Of a DNA stretch of 64,000 bases, positions 18,076 to 27,594 are shown piece after piece. Within the stretch, counting starts at the first letter, position 1. Each line of letters begins with the position of its first letter. The position numbers were made by a program, and so were the translations under genes. The notes beneath the pieces are model-generated. The model saw only the letters and a list, made by a program, of their open reading frames with translations, had not been told where the DNA came from and searched no databases. Source of the DNA: Lachnospiraceae bacterium. GTDB taxonomy: Bacteria; Bacillota; Clostridia; Lachnospirales; Lachnospiraceae. The DNA lies in contig SVFJ01000003.1 in the NCBI GenBank assembly GCA_015056925.1, forward strand, positions 1 to 64,000. Direction: 5' to 3'.

Positions 18076-19029
18076 ATGGTATATGATTGTTTTCAATTTT
18101 TTAACGAACTGGATATCTTAAAGATTCGACTTCATGTTATGAGTCCGGTGGTAGATAAATTTGTCATCAGTGAGGCAACAGAGACTTTCTCTGGAATGAA
18201 GAAGCCATTGTATTATGAAGAGAATAAAGAGTTGTTTGCAGAGTTTGCGGATAAGATTATTCATGTGGTAGTGGATGATACGCCGCAAGGTGATACGCAT
18301 GATAGAGATACCTTCCAGAAAAATGCCGTTACACGCGGATTAAAGGAATGTACGGATGAGGATATCATTATTTTCAGTGATTTGGATGAAATTCCTAATC
18401 CTGAGAAGATAAAGGAAATCTTAAATGATTTCAAAGAAGATAAAATATATCATTTTGCACAGAGATTATTTTACTGTTATCTGAACATGGAGGAAGTGTC
18501 CGGAAATCTATTGTCTTATGCAGGAGAATTTGAAGGTGTAGAGCGTAAGAAATGGATAGGTTCTAAGATGTGCAGCTATAAACTGTTAAGGGAACAGGGG
18601 CTGTTGCTTGGAGAATTACGTTTCCCGGAACGTAAGGAGATAGGAATTCGGGTAGAGGATGGCGGATGGCACTTTGGTTATATGGGCGGTCACGGAGAGA
18701 AGGATATCCGTAAGCGAGTGAAGGATAAGGTAGTGTCAGCAGCGCACCAGGAGTATAATTCCAAGCGGGTGTTATCACAAGTAACAGACCAGATAAAAGC
18801 AGGGAAAGATATTTTTGGACGAGATGCAGAATTTGTTCGATGTGAGATAGATGATAGTTATCCGCTGTATATCAGAGAGCATCAAGCGGAACTGGAATTT
18901 CTGATAATGCCGAAAGAAAAAGCAGTTGCAAAAGGCCTTAGAGGAATCAAGATGGCTTTACGAGAGTGTGGTTATCGCATGTTGCTCTTAGGTAAGAGAC
19001 TGGCAAAAAAGATATTACGAAGAAGGTAA
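18076..19029 (+). CDS. GT17-family glycosyltransferase
   Basis: A 317-residue enzyme resembling family GT17, whose best-known member is the animal bisecting N-acetylglucosaminyltransferase. Supporting segments are YDCFQFFNELDILKIRL, VDKFVISEATETFSG, the DQ-type divalent-metal site SDLDEIPNP (Asp102, Asp104, Glu105) and the C-terminal GWHFGYMGG. Bacterial members are scattered in surface glycan loci and their donors are mostly unknown. A small hairpin (TGTTC-GGC-GGACA) lies in the 47-base gap before the gene. The gene ends one base before the next possible start codon, in the same tight operon. Confidence 0.85.
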   Translation: MVYDCFQFFNELDILKIRLHVMSPVVDKFVISEATETFSGMKKPLYYEENKELFAEFADKIIHVVVDDTPQGDTHDRDTFQKNAVTRGLKECTDEDIIIFSDLDEIPNPEKIKEILNDFKEDKIYHFAQRLFYCYLNMEEVSGNLLSYAGEFEGVERKKWIGSKMCSYKLLREQGLLLGELRFPERKEIGIRVEDGGWHFGYMGGHGEKDIRKRVKDKVVSAAHQEYNSKRVLSQVTDQIKAGKDIFGRDAEFVRCEIDDSYPLYIREHQAELEFLIMPKEKAVAKGLRGIKMALRECGYRMLLLGKRLAKKILRRR

Positions 19030-19035
19030 GTGGGA

Positions 19036-19992
19036 ATGGTTAAGGTATCAATCTGTATTCCGACATATAACAATGTGCAGGAAGTAAAGCATTTGTTAGA
19101 CTCTGTTTATGAGCAAAGTTATAAGAATATAGAAGTGAATGTGTCGGATGATTCTACGAATTCGGAGATTGAAGAACTGGCAAAGGTTTATCAGAAACGA
19201 TTTGAAGAAGAGCATATAGCTTTTCACTATGTTCATAATCATAAACCGCTTGGACATATATTCAATTGGAATGCGGCAATTGAAATGGCGACGGGAGAAT
19301 ATATTAAAATTATGTTTAGTGACGATTGGTTCACGGAAACGTCGAGTTTATCGGAGTTTGTTCGAATGCTGGAAGAGAATCCTACGGCAGATATTGCTTT
19401 TTCAGGCAGCAGACAGGTATTTCTTGCAGACGAGAAGATGGATAAGTTAAAGCAGCAAATAAATGCATCAGAGAAAAAGAACTATGACAGGTGGGCATCA
19501 GAAGAGTTTTTGACAAAGCTTCGCAAGGATTATCGACATTTGTTTTTGGGAAATCAAATAGGCGCGCCGAGTGCGGTGATATATCGAAGAAAGCAAGTGG
19601 CGGCGTTGTTTGATGAGGAAAGTAATTGGGCATCGGATATATTTTTATATTTTGATATTCTAAGAGAGAATCCAAGCTTTGTATCAACAAAGGCTCCTTT
19701 GATTTCCATAGGTGTTCATGAACATCAGTATACAGAGAGCTTTACAGACAAGGATATGCGTATTTATAACGATTATCGATATTTGTATACAAAATATGGA
19801 TTGCATGAGTCAAAAGATTGTAAGACATTTTTTTTAAAAAAATTTATTGTAAAGTACCGAATGGGCATGCAGGAGGCTGTGCGGCTTGAAATCGGCAGAG
19901 CGGCTTATGTTGTAGCATGCATTATGGAATTTACAGATACTTTAAAGTGTTTTATTTCAAGTAGAATAAAGCGGTGGTATAAGGTGGGATAG
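19036..19992 (+). CDS. GT2-family glycosyltransferase
   Basis: A 318-residue GT-A enzyme: VSICIPTYNNVQEVKHLLDS, VNVSDDSTN, PLGHIFNWNAAIEMATGEY and KIMFSDDWF (metal-binding acidic pair). The chosen ATG 19036 is two codons after a GTG at 19030 that directly abuts the previous stop; either start is possible. The C-terminal 100 residues carry VSTKAPLISIGVHEHQ, a form seen in GT2 enzymes with Thr/His-rich acceptor loops. It probably adds one sugar of the repeat unit. Confidence 0.92.
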   Translation: MVKVSICIPTYNNVQEVKHLLDSVYEQSYKNIEVNVSDDSTNSEIEELAKVYQKRFEEEHIAFHYVHNHKPLGHIFNWNAAIEMATGEYIKIMFSDDWFTETSSLSEFVRMLEENPTADIAFSGSRQVFLADEKMDKLKQQINASEKKNYDRWASEEFLTKLRKDYRHLFLGNQIGAPSAVIYRRKQVAALFDEESNWASDIFLYFDILRENPSFVSTKAPLISIGVHEHQYTESFTDKDMRIYNDYRYLYTKYGLHESKDCKTFFLKKFIVKYRMGMQEAVRLEIGRAAYVVACIMEFTDTLKCFISSRIKRWYKVG

Positions 19993-19993
19993 T

Positions 19994-21043
19994 ATGACAG
20001 TATTGGCAACTGAATTATTGAATGGACAAGGCTTGGGAAATCAATTGTTTTGTTATGTCACTACGCGTTGCCTTGCCTTGGATAAGGGATATGATTTTTG
20101 CATTCTGAATCGGGAAATCTTAGCAAATAACATTCATAGTAACAAAGGAATGTACTTTATGGATTTGGAGTGTGGTGTAGAACTTACGAAGGAGTTCTTT
20201 GATAAGGTATATCACGAGAAGGAAGATAGAATCTATGTAGGGAATTCGATTCATGATATTACCAAAGGCTGTTATATTACCGGAAAGGATACACACCTTA
20301 CAGAGCTCAAGGAATCCACGTTGCTTTATGGTAATATGCAGGATGAAGCATACTTTATAAAATATCGTGAGCAGATTAAACAATGGATGCGGGTAAAACC
20401 TGAGTTTGAGCATTATGAGTATTCAGCAGACAATATTTGTGTGATTAATATAAGGGGCGGAGAGTATTTTGGTAGTCCGGAATTGTTTTTGAGAAGAAAA
20501 TATTGGCTGGATGCTATGAAGCTTATGAGAAAAAAACGTGCAGATATGCAGTTTGTTGTTGTGACGGACGATTTGGAGGCGGCAGCAAAGATTCTGCCTG
20601 AAGTACCTGCGTATCATGGTGATTTGGCGACGGATTACACACGGATAAAGAATGCACATTATTTAATACTATCAAATTCTTCTTTTGCGTATTTTCCGGC
20701 AATCACAAGTGATACTCTTCAATTTGCGATTGCACCTAAGTATTGGGCAAGGCATAATGTATCGGATGGATATTGGGCTTCTGAGCAGAATATTTATCAG
20801 AATTTTATGTATTTGGATAGAAAAGGATGTCTTTTTACGGCGGAGGAATGTCGTAGAGAGCTGGAAGAATATAAAAAGAAATCTAAGAGATATCGGCAGA
20901 TAGGTATTAAGTTAAATAGATGGCAGAAGATAAAAGCCTGTGTCCGAATTAAGTATTTGCTTTATAAGGATTGGGCCGGCAGAATAATACGTTCTCTGTT
21001 GAGAAGAATAAAGAGGTTGACGCATGAAGGAAATGCAGGATAA
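19994..21043 (+). CDS. GT11-like (fucosyltransferase-related) glycosyltransferase
   Basis: A 349-residue protein that keeps the outline of GT11 but is divergent: GQGLGNQLFCYVTTRCLA at the N-terminus, INIRGGEYFG where the HxRRxD motif would be, FVVVTDDLEAA, and ILSNSSFAYFPAI in place of the NSTFSxW block. The histidine and second arginine of the donor motif are not conserved (N-I-R-G-G), so a donor other than GDP-fucose is plausible. Start ATG 19994 lies one base after the previous stop. The C-terminal 60 residues are basic. It overlaps the next gene by 20 bases. Confidence 0.75.
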   Translation: MTVLATELLNGQGLGNQLFCYVTTRCLALDKGYDFCILNREILANNIHSNKGMYFMDLECGVELTKEFFDKVYHEKEDRIYVGNSIHDITKGCYITGKDTHLTELKESTLLYGNMQDEAYFIKYREQIKQWMRVKPEFEHYEYSADNICVINIRGGEYFGSPELFLRRKYWLDAMKLMRKKRADMQFVVVTDDLEAAAKILPEVPAYHGDLATDYTRIKNAHYLILSNSSFAYFPAITSDTLQFAIAPKYWARHNVSDGYWASEQNIYQNFMYLDRKGCLFTAEECRRELEEYKKKSKRYRQIGIKLNRWQKIKACVRIKYLLYKDWAGRIIRSLLRRIKRLTHEGNAG

Positions 21044-21773
21044 ATTGCAGCTGCCACAAGTGACTTTGGTTGCTATGACAAGTGTCAATGTGAAAGCGAC
21101 GATTAAGGCAATGCAATATAGTATGAGAGGAATTGAATTTGGTGATGCGGTACTGATTACGCATAAGAAGCCGTTTGGGCTTCCTAAGCAGATTCGATAC
21201 AGCTATACCAGTCAATTGAAGACGATAGATGATTTTAATTACAAGATGGTGTATGAATTAGGTGACCATATTCAGACGGATTATGCGCTTATTGTGCATG
21301 CAGATGGTTTTGTTGTTCATCCGGAGATGTGGCGGGATGAATTCCTGGAGTATGATTATATAGGAGCACCATGGCCGTTGCCGCCGGAAGGTGATACAAC
21401 TACATATAGAGATATCTATGGTAATATATGTAGAGTGGGGAACAGTGCAGGTATTCGAAGTAAAAGGCTGATGGATTTCCCTAAGAAGGCTAATGTTCCA
21501 TGGGAAGGCGAGTATGCATACGGGCGAATGTGGTTTTATGAGGATGGTTTTATTTGTTGTAAGATACGTCATTTGTTAGAGGCAGAAGGCATGCGGATTG
21601 CACCGTTGGAAGTGGCTAAATATTATAGTCATGAGAAGATGATTCCGGAAGTGGAAGGAATTGTTCCGTTTGCTTTTCATAAATGGGAGGGAACGAATGC
21701 GCAATATCCGAATTTTTGTAGGCCATCGATAAAAGAACGATTTAAGAAATTCATTAGAAAAGTATTGTGTTAA
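21024..21773 (+). CDS. DUF5672-family protein (putative glycosyltransferase)
   Basis: A 249-residue cytoplasmic protein with the conserved features of DUF5672: TLVAMTSVNVKAT, YALIVHADGFVVHPEMW, FLEYDYIGAPWP, RVGNSAGIRSKRLMDF and a late HKWEG. The HADGF motif occupies the place of a GT-A acidic metal site. The start overlaps the upstream gene, with AAGAGG 7 bases before the ATG. DUF5672 genes sit mostly in glycan loci next to glycosyltransferases, so sugar transfer is the best guess, but I know of no characterised member that would settle it. Confidence 0.8.
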   Translation: MKEMQDKLQLPQVTLVAMTSVNVKATIKAMQYSMRGIEFGDAVLITHKKPFGLPKQIRYSYTSQLKTIDDFNYKMVYELGDHIQTDYALIVHADGFVVHPEMWRDEFLEYDYIGAPWPLPPEGDTTTYRDIYGNICRVGNSAGIRSKRLMDFPKKANVPWEGEYAYGRMWFYEDGFICCKIRHLLEAEGMRIAPLEVAKYYSHEKMIPEVEGIVPFAFHKWEGTNAQYPNFCRPSIKERFKKFIRKVLC

Positions 21774-21800
21774 TCGTGAATGATTGCGATAGGAGGCATA

Positions 21801-22640
21801 ATGAACAAGACAAAGAATTTTTTTGTAATACACAATTTTAATACGGTACCTGCGAATTTACTGGAATATTGCGAAGACTATGTTATTTATGATTGCTCTG
21901 ATGATGTCAAGGTGAAGGATGAGCTACATGATAGAAATTATAAGGTTGTTGATATTCCAAATACCGGACATAATATCACAACATATTTTTCCTATTTTGC
22001 AGAGCACTATGAAGAATTGCCAGAGGTAATGTGTCTGTTAAAAGGAAATATGATACCAAGACACTGTTCTAAGGAATTTTTTGAACAGGTGTATAATAAT
22101 CAATCTTTTACGTTTTTGTATGATGAAAAGCAATATTGGGATAAGTACAGTAAGTTTAATGCGGATAATCAAAAGAATGAGATTGGGCCTGCATACATTG
22201 CGATGGAGAATGTATATTTAGAGATAAATAATTCATGGTATGTGGAGTCAGAGAATCATCCAAAGAAATATTTTAATGATGTGGATGATTTGATGAGATT
22301 CATTTATAAGGAGCCTATGATTCCGCAGTATTATATGTTTTCGCCGGGAGCATGCTTTATCGTGAGAAAAGAGCAGGTGTTGCGACACAGTAAGGAATTT
22401 TACCTGAATCTTAACAAACTTATGAACTATGGTATGAATCCGAGCTTTCCATCAGAGGCGCATCAGATAGAGAGAATACTGCCGATTATTTTCAATTCAC
22501 TGTGTGAAGTGAATCCTTGGATGAATCATGAAGCAGAGTTTGAAGCGAAGCTTCCGGAGTGTAGCGCATATATTCAGTATAAATATGAAAACAGGCCGAG
22601 AAGGTTTGGAAAGCTTAGAAAGGTTTTAGGGTTGATATAA
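21801..22640 (+). CDS. DUF3431-like putative glycosyltransferase
   Basis: A 279-residue soluble protein. FVIHNFNTVPANLLEYC, IPNTGHNITTYFSYFAEHY, PEVMCLLKGNMIPRHCS and PGACFIVRKEQVLRHSKEFY resemble the DUF3431 group, in which proteins recognise a stretch like FLKGN before a metal-site-like region and are suspected glycosyltransferases. ATG 21801 is preceded by AGGAGG at 21791-21796; an upstream in-frame ATG (21780) has no ribosome site. It lies between DUF5672 and the polymerase. The function is uncertain. Confidence 0.65.
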   Translation: MNKTKNFFVIHNFNTVPANLLEYCEDYVIYDCSDDVKVKDELHDRNYKVVDIPNTGHNITTYFSYFAEHYEELPEVMCLLKGNMIPRHCSKEFFEQVYNNQSFTFLYDEKQYWDKYSKFNADNQKNEIGPAYIAMENVYLEINNSWYVESENHPKKYFNDVDDLMRFIYKEPMIPQYYMFSPGACFIVRKEQVLRHSKEFYLNLNKLMNYGMNPSFPSEAHQIERILPIIFNSLCEVNPWMNHEAEFEAKLPECSAYIQYKYENRPRRFGKLRKVLGLI

Positions 22641-22661
22641 AGAGATTATAAGGAAATGAGT

Positions 22662-23831
22662 ATGAAGAAAAGAGAAAAGAGTCTGGTGCCGGATATATGT
22701 TTTTATGTGGCACTTATGATTGAATTAATGATTGTTATTCTTGATAAAAGTGCATATATCATTCATTATGAGGGACAATGGTTTCGCTTAACTTTTTGTT
22801 TGTTTGGTGTAAAGGCTCTTTTTAACAGATATACATGGAAAGAGTGGTTAGGCTTTGTTACGGTAGGAGTTGTGGGCGTTATTTCATACTATGTAACGGG
22901 AAGAAATGAAATGCTGCGAATTATTATGTTGGTGGCAGCATGTAAGGGAATGAAGTCCGACAGAGTATTGAAAACTATTTTTTGGACAACTCTAGCCGGA
23001 TGTACGGTATTGGTGCTGCTTTCTCTTACCGGTATTATGGGATTGGTGTCAATCACAGCAGAGTTTAGAGTTGGTAGAGTGGAGACAAGATATTGTTTTG
23101 GTATGGGACATCCCAATGCATTTCATTGTATGGTATGGGCATTGGTTACATTAGGCTGTTATATTTATAGGAATAAGCTGAAGCTTTGGCATTATGCATT
23201 GTTGTTTGTTGGTAATATTGTGATATATATGTTTTCGCTGTCGAGAACAGCAGTAATAGTGACGGCGGTAGTGATTATCCTGTTTGCGATGGTTTGTTGT
23301 TGTAAGCAGATTGCTGACAGGAGACTGTTTTATGTTGGGTGTGCATTAACAATTGTAGCATGTGTGATTATGACAGTAGTTCTATGTGAAACTTTGGAAT
23401 ATTCTGCGCTTGTTCAAAAGATTGATGAGAAACTTTCTTTGAGAATATGGGTAATTAGTGTAGTAGAAAATGCCATGCCACATGATTGGACATTGTTTGG
23501 TTTGCCGGAAAATATAGAGTATTTTGATATGGGAATTGTAAGGCTTTTTTATTGGTACGGATGGATTCCGGCATGCATATATTTTGCAGTCAATTTTTCC
23601 TTGATTATAGTGGCATATAAGAAGAAGGATGCGTCATTGGCTGTTTTGGTTACGACGTTTATGATGTATACGGTAATAGAAGCGCACTTGATTTCGGACT
23701 ATTTGTTGCGTAATTATTTGTTTGTATTATACGGGTTGGCTTTGACAACATCAAAGGCTGATAAAGACAGGACAGCCGAGTATGCGTTGTGGGATATCAG
23801 ACGGATTAGAAGAGGGGTAAAGTGTGAGTAG
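22662..23831 (+). CDS. wzy: Wzy-like polysaccharide polymerase
   Basis: A 389-residue polytopic membrane protein with about ten hydrophobic segments. The FGMGHPNAFHCM motif in the middle, a long following loop with SLSRTAVIV, and a late LRIWVISVVENA segment match O-antigen-ligase/Wzy-like proteins of Firmicute exopolysaccharide loci. It would join lipid-linked repeat units on the outer side of the membrane. ATG 22662 was preferred to ATG 22656 because AAGGA is 7 bases upstream. The stop overlaps the GTG start of the initiating transferase by 8 bases, so the two are translationally coupled. Confidence 0.82.
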   Translation: MKKREKSLVPDICFYVALMIELMIVILDKSAYIIHYEGQWFRLTFCLFGVKALFNRYTWKEWLGFVTVGVVGVISYYVTGRNEMLRIIMLVAACKGMKSDRVLKTIFWTTLAGCTVLVLLSLTGIMGLVSITAEFRVGRVETRYCFGMGHPNAFHCMVWALVTLGCYIYRNKLKLWHYALLFVGNIVIYMFSLSRTAVIVTAVVIILFAMVCCCKQIADRRLFYVGCALTIVACVIMTVVLCETLEYSALVQKIDEKLSLRIWVISVVENAMPHDWTLFGLPENIEYFDMGIVRLFYWYGWIPACIYFAVNFSLIIVAYKKKDASLAVLVTTFMMYTVIEAHLISDYLLRNYLFVLYGLALTTSKADKDRTAEYALWDIRRIRRGVKCE

Positions 23832-25245
23832 TAATAAGAAATACAAAGTACTTGAAATGTATGGATTATTTTTTATCGATTTGGCAATGATTTTATTGTC
23901 GTATACAATTGCATATGCGATACGATATCATCAGTTGATTCATTATCAGCAGGTGTCATTGCATACCATAGTTTGCCTGATGCTGATGCTGGTATGCGTT
24001 GCATACAGGCTGCTGATTAATGGTGACCGTAATTTTGTGGGAAGAGACTGGGTAGTAGAGTTTATTGCTGTGTTTAAATATGAAGTGGCAATTCTGGTTG
24101 TGGTGATTTTTGCATTATATTTTGTGCAGCAGGCAGGAGAATACTCACGATTGGTGTTTGGTTATTTTGCCATTATCAATACCTTACTTACCTTTGTTTT
24201 ACATCAATGCTTCAAGACTATAATGAAGAAATATCTAAAGAGTGAGCATGCTAAGATACCTGTTTTGCTGGTTGCAGAGGTGAAGAATGTAGAGAAGATA
24301 TTAGACAATCTAAAGCAGAAGATGCCGATAAATTATGCAGTGACAGCTATTGTGCTTTTGGATGGAGATGGTCGTGCGACAGAGGTTGACGGGATAGAGG
24401 TGATTGCAAATCGTTCTAATATGCTTGCAAAGGTCAAACAGATAGCGCTTGATGAGGTATTTATCAGTGTAGAGAATGAGGATGCAGCATCGGTGCGTCA
24501 AATGATACGTGATTTTGAAATGATGGGTGTAATATGTCATTATGACCTTGCGATAGCAGAGTGGAGTGCCAATGCAAAGCAGGTTGGCGATTTTGCTAAT
24601 TATACGGTGGTTACGTATTCTTTGAATCGGCATGATGATAAAAGGTTAATTATAAAGAGAATGATGGATATTGCAGGCGGATTGGTGGGATTACTTGTAA
24701 CAGCAGTATTGACACCGGTTGTTGCATTAGCGATTAAGCTGGAGTCACCGGGACCTGTATTTTTCTCGCAGATTCGTATTGGAAAGAATGGAAGGCGTTT
24801 TAAGATATATAAGTTTCGTTCCATGTATCAGGATGCGGAAGCGCGTAAGAAGGAGCTTGAAGCCCAAAATGAGATGTCTTCAGGATTGATGTTTAAAATG
24901 GAGAATGACCCGCGTATTACAAAGGTTGGAGCATTCATTAGGAAAACAAGTATTGATGAGCTTCCGCAATTTTACAATATTTTGGTTGGAGATATGAGTC
25001 TGGTAGGGACAAGACCGCCGACTGCAAATGAATTTGAGCAGTACGACCCTTACTTTAGGCGTCGTTTGTGTATGACTCCGGGGTTAACCGGATTATGGCA
25101 GGTAAATGGAAGAGGAAGTGTATTTGACTTTGAGGATGTTATCAAGTATGATTTAGAGTACATAGATAATTGGTCCTTGGGGCTGGATATCAAAATATTA
25201 TTGAAAACGGTCTTAGTAGTACTGACAGCAAAGGGAGCTAAGTAA
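23824..25245 (+). CDS. Polyprenyl glycosylphosphotransferase (initiating sugar-1-phosphate transferase)
   Basis: A 473-residue WbaP/CpsE-type enzyme that loads the first sugar-1-phosphate on undecaprenyl phosphate. Four N-terminal membrane helices are followed by a nucleotide-fold central domain and, from about residue 278, the catalytic bacterial sugar-transferase domain: KRMMDIAGG, ESPGPVFFSQIRIG, YKFRSMYQDAE, DELPQFYNIL, MSLVGTRPP and PGLTGLWQVNGR. The GTG start lies inside the end of the polymerase gene. This is the natural initiation enzyme for the repeat unit assembled by region A. The donor is usually UDP-glucose or UDP-galactose in this family, but that is not readable here. Confidence 0.95.
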   Translation: MSSNKKYKVLEMYGLFFIDLAMILLSYTIAYAIRYHQLIHYQQVSLHTIVCLMLMLVCVAYRLLINGDRNFVGRDWVVEFIAVFKYEVAILVVVIFALYFVQQAGEYSRLVFGYFAIINTLLTFVLHQCFKTIMKKYLKSEHAKIPVLLVAEVKNVEKILDNLKQKMPINYAVTAIVLLDGDGRATEVDGIEVIANRSNMLAKVKQIALDEVFISVENEDAASVRQMIRDFEMMGVICHYDLAIAEWSANAKQVGDFANYTVVTYSLNRHDDKRLIIKRMMDIAGGLVGLLVTAVLTPVVALAIKLESPGPVFFSQIRIGKNGRRFKIYKFRSMYQDAEARKKELEAQNEMSSGLMFKMENDPRITKVGAFIRKTSIDELPQFYNILVGDMSLVGTRPPTANEFEQYDPYFRRRLCMTPGLTGLWQVNGRGSVFDFEDVIKYDLEYIDNWSLGLDIKILLKTVLVVLTAKGAK

Positions 25246-25273
25246 TTAAGAACGGAAAGGCAAGAATTGTTAT

Positions 25274-26410
25274 ATGAAAATTGCGATGTTAGGGCATAAA
25301 AGAATACCATCCCGTGAAGGTGGAGTAGAAATCGTAGTAGAAAACCTCGCAACTTCAATGGCCAGATTAGGGCATAGAGTTACTGTATATAATCGTAGAG
25401 GCTATCATGTGGCAGGAATTGATAATGGCAATGATTTTACAGATAAGGAATTTATGTATAAAGGCGTACGCATTATCAGTATTCCTACATTCCCGCAGAA
25501 GGCATTAAATGCGATTGTTTATTCAGCACTGGCAAGTATCAGGGCTGTGTGGAAAAAGTTTGATGTGATTCATTTTCATGCAGAGGGACCATGTGCTTTG
25601 ATTTGGTTACCGAAGCTATTTGGTGTAAAGACGGTTGCGACCATACACGGTTTGGATTGGAAAAGGGCAAAATGGGGTAAGTTTGCCTCGCTTTTCTTGA
25701 AGTTTGGAGAAAAATGTGCAGCAAAATATGCTGATGAGATTATAGTGTTATCAAAAAATATGCAGGAATATTTTAGGCAGACTTATGCAAGAGAGACAGT
25801 GTATATTCCAAACGGTGTACAGATATGCGAGAATCGAAAGGCAGATATTATAAAGGAGAAATATGAATTGGAAAAGGATTCGTATTTCTTGTTTTTGGCA
25901 AGAGTGGTACCGGAAAAAGGGCTGCACTATTTGCTGGATGCATTTGAACAGTTGGATACAGACAAGAAGCTGGTGATAGCCGGCGGATGCAGTCATTCTG
26001 AGGAATATTTTTCGCAGATACAGGATAGAGCAGAGAAGATGGACAATGTGATAATGACAGGATTTGTACAGGGAAGGGAACTGGAAGAACTCTTCTCTAA
26101 TTGTGTTTGTTATATTTTACCATCTGACGTAGAAGGTATGCCGATTAGTCTTTTGGAGGCTATGAGTTATGGATGTAGATGCATTGTAAGTGATATTCCG
26201 GAGAATACAGAGGTTGTAAAAGATTATGCATTAACGTTCAAGAAGTCTGATGCCGGAGATTTGAAGGAGAAGATGGAAGAATTATTGAAGGATTATTCAA
26301 ATTCAGCTATATGGAGTTCGGATAAGATAAAGAAGTACATTCGTCACGAATATAGTTGGGATGATGTGGCTAAGGAGACATTAAAGGTATATGAGAGTAT
26401 TATTGGTTAA
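25274..26410 (+). CDS. GT4-family glycosyltransferase (HKRIPSREGGVE type)
   Basis: A 378-residue GT-B enzyme. The N-terminal GHKRIPSREGGVEIVVENLA and VTVYNRRGYHVAG are typical of glycosyltransferases that act early in exopolysaccharide repeat synthesis, often right next to the initiating phosphotransferase as here. The C-terminal half has FLARVVPEKGLHYLLDAF and EGMPISLLEAMSYG, the donor-binding E-x7-E region. It overlaps the next gene by 20 bases. It is likely the second sugar-adding step; donor unknown. Confidence 0.93.
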   Translation: MKIAMLGHKRIPSREGGVEIVVENLATSMARLGHRVTVYNRRGYHVAGIDNGNDFTDKEFMYKGVRIISIPTFPQKALNAIVYSALASIRAVWKKFDVIHFHAEGPCALIWLPKLFGVKTVATIHGLDWKRAKWGKFASLFLKFGEKCAAKYADEIIVLSKNMQEYFRQTYARETVYIPNGVQICENRKADIIKEKYELEKDSYFLFLARVVPEKGLHYLLDAFEQLDTDKKLVIAGGCSHSEEYFSQIQDRAEKMDNVIMTGFVQGRELEELFSNCVCYILPSDVEGMPISLLEAMSYGCRCIVSDIPENTEVVKDYALTFKKSDAGDLKEKMEELLKDYSNSAIWSSDKIKKYIRHEYSWDDVAKETLKVYESIIG

Positions 26411-27593
26411 TAAGTTTCTATATCCTAACGGCGGTTCAGAGACTTATATTTTTCAGCTGGCAGAAATGCTCAAGTCTATGGGCCATGAAGTTGAGTTTTT
26501 TGGAATGGAGCATGAGAATAGAACTGTTGGTAATCGTGTGGGAAGCTACACGTCAAATATGGATTTTCATACGGGAAAGTTTCAGAAGCTGTTATACCCG
26601 TTTAAGATTATATATTCAAGGGAAGCGCGTAAGAAAATAAAGAATGTATTAGTGGATTTTAAGCCTGATATTGTGCATTTGAATAATTTTAATTTTCAGC
26701 TGACTCCCTCTATTATCTATGAGATAAAGAAGCATCATATTCCTATCATTTTTACGGCACATGACTATCAGTTGGTTTGTCCTAACCATTTGATGGTGAA
26801 TGGAAAAACCGGTAAGGTATGCGAAAAGTGCGTGGGTGGAAACAGTTTTCAGTGCACAAAGGATAAATGTATACATGGCTCATCTGTAAAGAGTTTGTTG
26901 GGAACGATAGAAAATAAGCTCTATGCGGCGCTTAAAACCTATCGTTTCATTGATGTTGTGATTTCGCCCAGTAGATTTAATCAGTGCCAGTTAGATAAGA
27001 ATCCTGCATTGAAAGGTAGAACTATGGTGTTGCGCAACTTTATTTCTGTAGAGAAGCCGAGTGAGATTGACAAGAAGCCATATGTTCTTTATTTTGGAAG
27101 ATATTCGGAGGAAAAGGGAGTAAAGACTCTGATAAAAGTATGTAAGAGATTAGAGAATATCCCTTTTGTGTTTGCGGGAAAGGGCGATTATCAGGAGGAA
27201 ATAGTAAAACTTCCGAATGTAAAAGAGGTTGGTTTTCAAAGTGGTGAAGCATTATGCAAATTGATTGCAGAGGCACAGTTTACTGTGCATCCGTCAGAAT
27301 GTCATGATAATTGTCCGTTTTCAGTTATGGAATCACAAGTGCTCGGAACACCGGTGATTGGTGCAGAGGTAGGAGGTATTCCGGAGCTCGTGGAGGAAGG
27401 CAAGACAGGATATTTGTTTGAGAGTGGTAATGTTGATGCTTTGGCAAAGCAGATAGAAAGCTTATGGCAAGACAGAGATGCGTGCCGCCGGATGGCAGAG
27501 CATTGTGACACTGTAGAATACATGAGTTGTTATGAATATTGTGTGGAATTACTTGAAATTTACAAAAAGGCAATAGAAAGGTATGGTAAATAG
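26391..27593 (+). CDS. GT4-family glycosyltransferase
   Basis: A 400-residue GT-B enzyme with NKFLYPNGGSETYIFQLAE at the N-terminus, HAHDYQLVCPNHL-like TAHDYQLVCPNHL, then four nearby cysteines (CEKCVGGNSFQC region, about residues 145-165) that may bind zinc, as seen in some GT4 enzymes of exopolysaccharide loci. The donor site is DNCPFSVMESQVLG followed by GGIPELVEEGKTGYLF. The start lies within the upstream gene. It is a likely side-chain or backbone transferase of the region A polymer. Confidence 0.92.
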   Translation: MRVLLVNKFLYPNGGSETYIFQLAEMLKSMGHEVEFFGMEHENRTVGNRVGSYTSNMDFHTGKFQKLLYPFKIIYSREARKKIKNVLVDFKPDIVHLNNFNFQLTPSIIYEIKKHHIPIIFTAHDYQLVCPNHLMVNGKTGKVCEKCVGGNSFQCTKDKCIHGSSVKSLLGTIENKLYAALKTYRFIDVVISPSRFNQCQLDKNPALKGRTMVLRNFISVEKPSEIDKKPYVLYFGRYSEEKGVKTLIKVCKRLENIPFVFAGKGDYQEEIVKLPNVKEVGFQSGEALCKLIAEAQFTVHPSECHDNCPFSVMESQVLGTPVIGAEVGGIPELVEEGKTGYLFESGNVDALAKQIESLWQDRDACRRMAEHCDTVEYMSCYEYCVELLEIYKKAIERYGK

Positions 27594-27594
27594 A

